Assembly: GCA_964586145.1 (NCBI GenBank)
Contig: CAZPHH010000004.1
Location: forward strand, 42,184-106,183
DNA length: 64,000 nucleotides
Reading direction: 5' to 3'
Source of the DNA: JAFGJQ01 sp964586145
Lineage (GTDB): Bacteria > Planctomycetota > Phycisphaerae > UBA1845
In this document: positions 60,726-64,000 of the stretch, one piece after another
Layout: every line of letters starts with the position of its first letter
Numbering within the stretch: the first letter of the stretch is position 1
The notes under the pieces: generated by a model
What the model saw: only the letters and a program-made list of their open reading frames with translations
Databases searched by the model: none
What the model was told of the DNA's origin: nothing
Translations under genes and position numbers: made by a program

Positions 60726-61745
60726 TCACATCGATCGTCCCACCGCGTGCGCCACGGCGGCCAGCTCCTGCATGGTCTGCGCGAAGGTGTCACACGTGAC
60801 GGACTGGGCCCCGTCCGTCAGGGCGTGCTGCGGGTCGGGATGCACTTCCACGATGATGCCGTCCGCCCCCGCCGCGACGGCCGCCTTGCACATAGACGGC
60901 ACCATGTACGCGTGCCCCGTTCCATGCGAGGGATCCACCAGGATCGGCAGGTGCGACTCCCGTTTCACCGCGGGTACCACGGCCAGCGCCAGCGTGTTCC
61001 GGACGTACTCCTCGCACGTCCGGATGCCCCGCTCGCACAGAATCACGTTCGGGTTGCCCGCGTTGATGATGTACTCCGCCGCCAGCAGAAACTCCTCCAG
61101 CGAGGCCACCAGCCCTCGCTTCAGCAGTACGGGCTTGTTCCGCGTCCCCACCGCACGCAGCAGGTTGAAGTTCTGCATGTTCCGCGCCCCGATCTGGAGC
61201 ACGTCCGCGTATTCCGCCACCAGGTCCACCTGGTCGACGCTCATCACCTCCGTGACCACCGCCAGCCCCGTCTGCTCACGCGCGGCGGCCAGCAGCTTCA
61301 GCCCGGACTCGCCCAGCCCCTGGAACGCGTACGGGTTCGTGCGCGGCTTGAACGCGCCGCCCCGCAGCCCGATCGCTCCGGCCGCCCGAACCGCACGCGC
61401 CGTGGTCAGTATCTGCTCTTCGCTCTCCACGCTGCACGGCCCGGCGATCACACCGATCTTCCGCCCGCCGATCTCCGCGCCCGACGGACCGATCCGGATG
61501 ACCGAGGGCTCCCGCTTGACCTCCTTGCTCGCAACCTTGTAGGGCGCGAGAATGGGCACCACACGGTCCACCATCGGCGCGGTCTCGATGGCGCCTTTGT
61601 CCACGGTACGCTTGTCGCCGATCGCGGCGATGACCGTCCGGTCCGTCCCGACGATGACGTGGTCTCGCAAGCCCAGTTGGCGCACCAGGTCCACAACGTG
61701 CTGCACGTCCGCCGGCGTACACCCGGGTTTCATGACGACGATCAT
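60726..61745 (-). CDS. aroF: DAHP synthase (3-deoxy-7-phosphoheptulonate synthase), AroG/KDOP-type I beta
   Basis: A 339-residue enzyme that joins PEP and erythrose-4-phosphate to start the shikimate pathway. An N-terminal FeS-ACT-like regulatory domain (about 1-70) precedes the barrel. Marks: GPCSVES, GGAFKPRTNPYAFQGLG, QIGARNMQNFNLL, LKRGL, CERGIRTCE, VDPSHGTGH and EVHPDPQHALTDG. The start overlaps the serS stop by 4 bp (ATGA), an unusual coupling of translation and aromatic amino acid supply. Confidence 0.95.
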   Translation of the reverse strand: MIVVMKPGCTPADVQHVVDLVRQLGLRDHVIVGTDRTVIAAIGDKRTVDKGAIETAPMVDRVVPILAPYKVASKEVKREPSVIRIGPSGAEIGGRKIGVIAGPCSVESEEQILTTARAVRAAGAIGLRGGAFKPRTNPYAFQGLGESGLKLLAAAREQTGLAVVTEVMSVDQVDLVAEYADVLQIGARNMQNFNLLRAVGTRNKPVLLKRGLVASLEEFLLAAEYIINAGNPNVILCERGIRTCEEYVRNTLALAVVPAVKRESHLPILVDPSHGTGHAYMVPSMCKAAVAAGADGIIVEVHPDPQHALTDGAQSVTCDTFAQTMQELAAVAHAVGRSM

Positions 61746-63082
61746 GACTGACCCCTCCCCACGATACGTTCCTTGCCGCCCATGTACGGCCGCAGAGCGG
61801 GCGGCACCGTCACGGAACCGTCCTCATTCTGGTACAGCTCCAGAATCGGAATGAGAATCCGCGGTGACGCGATCACCGTGTTGTTCAGCGTGTGGCAGAA
61901 CCGCAGCTTGCGGTCCTTGTCGCGATATCGCAGGTTCAGCCGCCGGGCCTGAAACTCGTAGAAACGAGACGCGGAATGCGTCTCCCCATAGCTGTTGCGC
62001 GAGGGCATCCACGTCTCGATGTCAAACTTCTGCACCTGGCCCTGCCCCAGGTCGCCCGTGCATACGTTCACCACCCGGTAGGGCAGCCCCAGCGCCTGCA
62101 GCACCGACTCCGCGTTTGCCAGAATCTCGTGGTGAAAGCGGATGCTCTCTTCCTCGTCGTTGCGGCACACCACCACCTGCTCCACCTTGTCGAACAGGTG
62201 AATCCGGTACAGCCCGTACGTGTCCTTCCCGGCCGCACCGGCCTCGCGCCGAAAGCACGTGCTGAGCGCCACGCTCTTGACCGGCAGTTGGTCCTCTTCC
62301 AGCACTTCGTCCGTATAGTAGGCGGTCAGCGGCACCTCGGCCGTCCCCACCAGCGACATCTCGTCCCGCTCGCACAGGTACGCCTGGTCTCGTCCGATCG
62401 GGAAGTACCCGGTGCCGTACATCACCGATTCCCGCACCAGCACCGGCACCACCATCGGCGTAAAACCGCACGAGATCATCAGGTCCTGGGCCAACCGCAG
62501 CACCGCGTAGTGCAGCATGGCGCCGTCCCCGCGCAAGATGTAATTCCGCGCGCCCGCCAGCTTCACGCCGCGCTCGATGTCAATGATTCCCAGCTCCGTT
62601 CCCAGGGCCACGTGGTCCTTCGGCTCGAACGCAAACGGCGGCACCTGTCCCTCATGACGAAGCACCACGTTTTCCGATTCGTCCTTGCCGATGGGCACGT
62701 CGGGGGCCGCCGGCTGCGGCATCGTCAGCATAAGCTGATCGAACTCCTCCCCGATCGCCCGCGCCTCCTCCTCCCGCGTTTTGATCCGGGCCTTGATGTC
62801 CGACAGCTTCTGACGCGTCTGCGCCGCCAGTGTCTGGATGTCCTGCGGCGTCCGGCCTTCCGCCACCGCCCGCTTGTACCAGTCGGATTTCGGGTTGCCG
62901 AACAGGGCCATCTGCGGGCCCAACTCGTTGCTTTCCGCCCGCAGGTCGTCCAGCTCCTTCTGGATGGCCCGCCGGCGCTCATCGACCGCGCAAAGGCGAT
63001 CCACGTCGCACGGGATTCTCTTGAGGCCGGCGGCCTCGCGGATCAGCTCCGGTTTCTCGCGTATCCACCTGATGTCGAGCAT
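61742..63082 (-). CDS. serS: Seryl-tRNA synthetase
   Basis: A 446-residue class II synthetase. N-terminal helical tRNA-binding arm (MLDIRWIREKPELIREAA to about 110), then motif 1 to 3: GYFPIGRDQAYL, STCFRREAGAAGKDTYGLYRIHLFDKVE (in parts) and SASRFYEFQARRLNLRYRDKDRKLRFCHTLNNTVIASPRILI (in parts). The start at MLDIRWI matches family practice. It shares an overlapping stop/start with the DAHP synthase gene downstream. No T-box or leader sequence is seen. Confidence 0.97.
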   Translation of the reverse strand: MLDIRWIREKPELIREAAGLKRIPCDVDRLCAVDERRRAIQKELDDLRAESNELGPQMALFGNPKSDWYKRAVAEGRTPQDIQTLAAQTRQKLSDIKARIKTREEEARAIGEEFDQLMLTMPQPAAPDVPIGKDESENVVLRHEGQVPPFAFEPKDHVALGTELGIIDIERGVKLAGARNYILRGDGAMLHYAVLRLAQDLMISCGFTPMVVPVLVRESVMYGTGYFPIGRDQAYLCERDEMSLVGTAEVPLTAYYTDEVLEEDQLPVKSVALSTCFRREAGAAGKDTYGLYRIHLFDKVEQVVVCRNDEEESIRFHHEILANAESVLQALGLPYRVVNVCTGDLGQGQVQKFDIETWMPSRNSYGETHSASRFYEFQARRLNLRYRDKDRKLRFCHTLNNTVIASPRILIPILELYQNEDGSVTVPPALRPYMGGKERIVGRGQS

Positions 63083-63237
63083 AGCAGGTCCGTGGTTTCT
63101 ATTGCCAAGTTGTCGGCATAACAAAAGGTTAAGCGAGCGGTGCTTTTCCCGCAAACCCGGACCGGTGTCAAGGGCGCCTGCCACGGAGGCCCGACCTCGC
63201 TCGCGTCCGTGACCCGAACGGGCTACACTGCAACCCC

Positions 63238-63909
63238 ATGAGCTGCACCATCGACGTCATCAGCATCGGGACACTCAGCCACAACCCGTTCTGGAACGAG
63301 CGAACGCCGGTCCGCACCTCTCACGCCACGACCACCCTCATGCGCGACGGCCAATCGACCATCCTCGTCGACCCGTCCCTGCCGGCCGAAATCCTGGCGC
63401 ACCGGCTCCATGAACGGGCCGGACTGCGCCCCGAACAGGTCACCACCGTGTTCCTCACCTGCTTCCTGCCCGTGCATCGGCGCAGCCTCGGCCTGTTCGA
63501 CAACGCCGACTGGCTCATCCATCCGCAGGAGCGATCCACTCTGCTGGGCCACCTGAACCGATCCCTGGAATCCGCCGCCGGCCAGCCGGACGACACTGTC
63601 TCGACTGAAGAGATCGAACAGGAGCTTGTGCTGCTGGGACGGACCCGGCCCGCACCGGAACGACTGAGCGAGGTGGTCCACACGTTTCCGTCGCCCGGCG
63701 TGACCCCTGGCACGTGCGCCCTTCTCGTGGCGGGACGCCAGACCACCCTCATCGCCGGCGACGCCGTGCTGACGCGCGACCACTACCAGAACGCCCGCAT
63801 CCACGACCGCTGTTTCGACACCGCCCGCGCACGCCAGTCCTTCGCCGAAATTGTGGAGGTTGCGGAACTCATCATCCCCGGCCACGACAACCTGTTCATG
63901 ACCGTCTGA
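63238..63909 (+). CDS. MBL-fold protein with degraded metal site
   Basis: A 223-residue metallo-beta-lactamase-fold protein. The fold is readable (VISIGTLSHNPFW, TILVDPSLPAE, TLIAGDAVLT, IIPGHDNLF), but the place of the HxHxDH motif reads LTCFLPVHRR, with only one His kept. The later GDAV and GHD elements remain. It is probably a non-catalytic or altered relative. Start at an ATG directly after a short region with TACACT; the message may be nearly leaderless. It is divergent from serS and ends 91 bp before the window edge. Confidence 0.7.
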   Translation: MSCTIDVISIGTLSHNPFWNERTPVRTSHATTTLMRDGQSTILVDPSLPAEILAHRLHERAGLRPEQVTTVFLTCFLPVHRRSLGLFDNADWLIHPQERSTLLGHLNRSLESAAGQPDDTVSTEEIEQELVLLGRTRPAPERLSEVVHTFPSPGVTPGTCALLVAGRQTTLIAGDAVLTRDHYQNARIHDRCFDTARARQSFAEIVEVAELIIPGHDNLFMTV

Positions 63910-63952
63910 GCCACGCGCCCCCGCCGGCTCGGGCGCCGCAGCACCGGCTGGT

Positions 63953-64000
63953 TTGTGTGGGACCGGCAGCCTTGTGTGGGACCGGTTTTCCAGCCGGTCT
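63953..64000 (+). repeat. Start of a short direct repeat at the right edge
   Basis: TTGTGTGGGACCGG occurs at 63953-63966 and 63972-63985 (19-bp period), the second copy running into a hairpin ACCGGttttccagCCGGT. Elements of this look (GGGACCGG...CCGGTC) occur as dispersed repeats in some planctomycete genomes. The window ends inside it. Confidence 0.5.

Noticed and set aside
63083..63237. Possible T-box leader for serS.
   Set aside because: No T-box (TGGNACCGCG-like) or stem I specifier loop is visible.
1..64000. tRNA genes, rRNA, CRISPR arrays, transposases, attachment sites.
   Set aside because: I scanned for TTCGAATCC-type T-arms, regular repeats with spacers and integrase or transposase motifs and saw none.

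Overview
The window reads as a chromosomal segment of a high-GC planctomycete, most like the Phycisphaerae. The signs are two giant secreted parallel beta-helix proteins with EF-hand/dockerin-like C-termini, runs of DCNGNGVPDEC repeats, a short zinc-ribbon protein, many small lipoproteins, and a Tad locus in a Gram-negative setting (secretin, lipoboxes). This assignment comes from gene content, not from a marker-gene tree. Coding density is high, GTG/TTG starts are common, and I saw no tRNA, rRNA, CRISPR array, transposase or prophage.

Layout. 1-4.5 kb: a giant surface beta-helix gene broken by a frameshift at a nine-G tract. 4.5-6.6 kb (minus): pdxA and ribE, overlapping by 4 bp, and a small lipoprotein. 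7-8.9 kb: der followed by a zinc-ribbon gene. 8.9-10.4 kb (minus): a PilZ protein, a NifU-type Fe-S scaffold and the redox repressor Rex. 10.6-17.8 kb: a secreted protein and a five-gene peptide ABC importer whose second permease has the YejE-type periplasmic insertion. 17.8-20.6 kb (minus): a beta-propeller lipoprotein, an adenylate-kinase-type NMP kinase and a parvulin lipoprotein. 20.7-21.5 kb: an MBL hydrolase. 21.9-33.2 kb: a complete-looking Tad pilus locus (flp, cpaA, tadE, cpaB, cpaC, a tadG-like von Willebrand protein, cpaE, cpaF, tadB, tadC) with strong hairpins between several genes. 33.3-39 kb: a DUF6504-type protein, then on the minus strand a Ycf46-type AAA+ ATPase, a DegP-type protease and a two-PDZ protein that looks like a catalytically dead protease. 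39.2-40.1 kb: an ArsR repressor and a YgaP-like rhodanese with a cysteine-rich tail. 40.1-42.9 kb (minus): an LpdD-like protein, a TIGR03087-type glycosyltransferase and a FemAB-like protein of the XrtA/PEP-CTERM type. 43-48.6 kb: a purine permease, an esterase lipoprotein, a DASS transporter and a metallophosphoesterase. 49-53.2 kb: the second giant lipoprotein. 53.3-56 kb (minus): holB, tmk and lipA. 56.2-58.5 kb: a universal stress protein, a membrane protein and thiF. 58.5-63.1 kb (minus): a YyaL-type thioredoxin-fold lipoprotein, DAHP synthase and serS. 63.2-63.9 kb: a degraded MBL-fold protein, followed by the start of a short repeat at the right edge.

How it fits together. Most of the window is housekeeping (cofactors, replication, translation, ribosome assembly) mixed with cell-surface functions. 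The most interesting material is: the Tad locus, with a terminator-like hairpin right after the pilin gene and a large insertion in its von Willebrand protein; the protease/pseudoprotease pair; the apparently leaderless sulfur-responsive ArsR-YgaP unit; and the frameshifted giant adhesin-like gene, where the G tract could act as a phase switch or could be a sequencing or assembly error. I found no entirely unknown multi-gene system that I can defend. The pseudoprotease operon and the structured Tad operon are the best leads.
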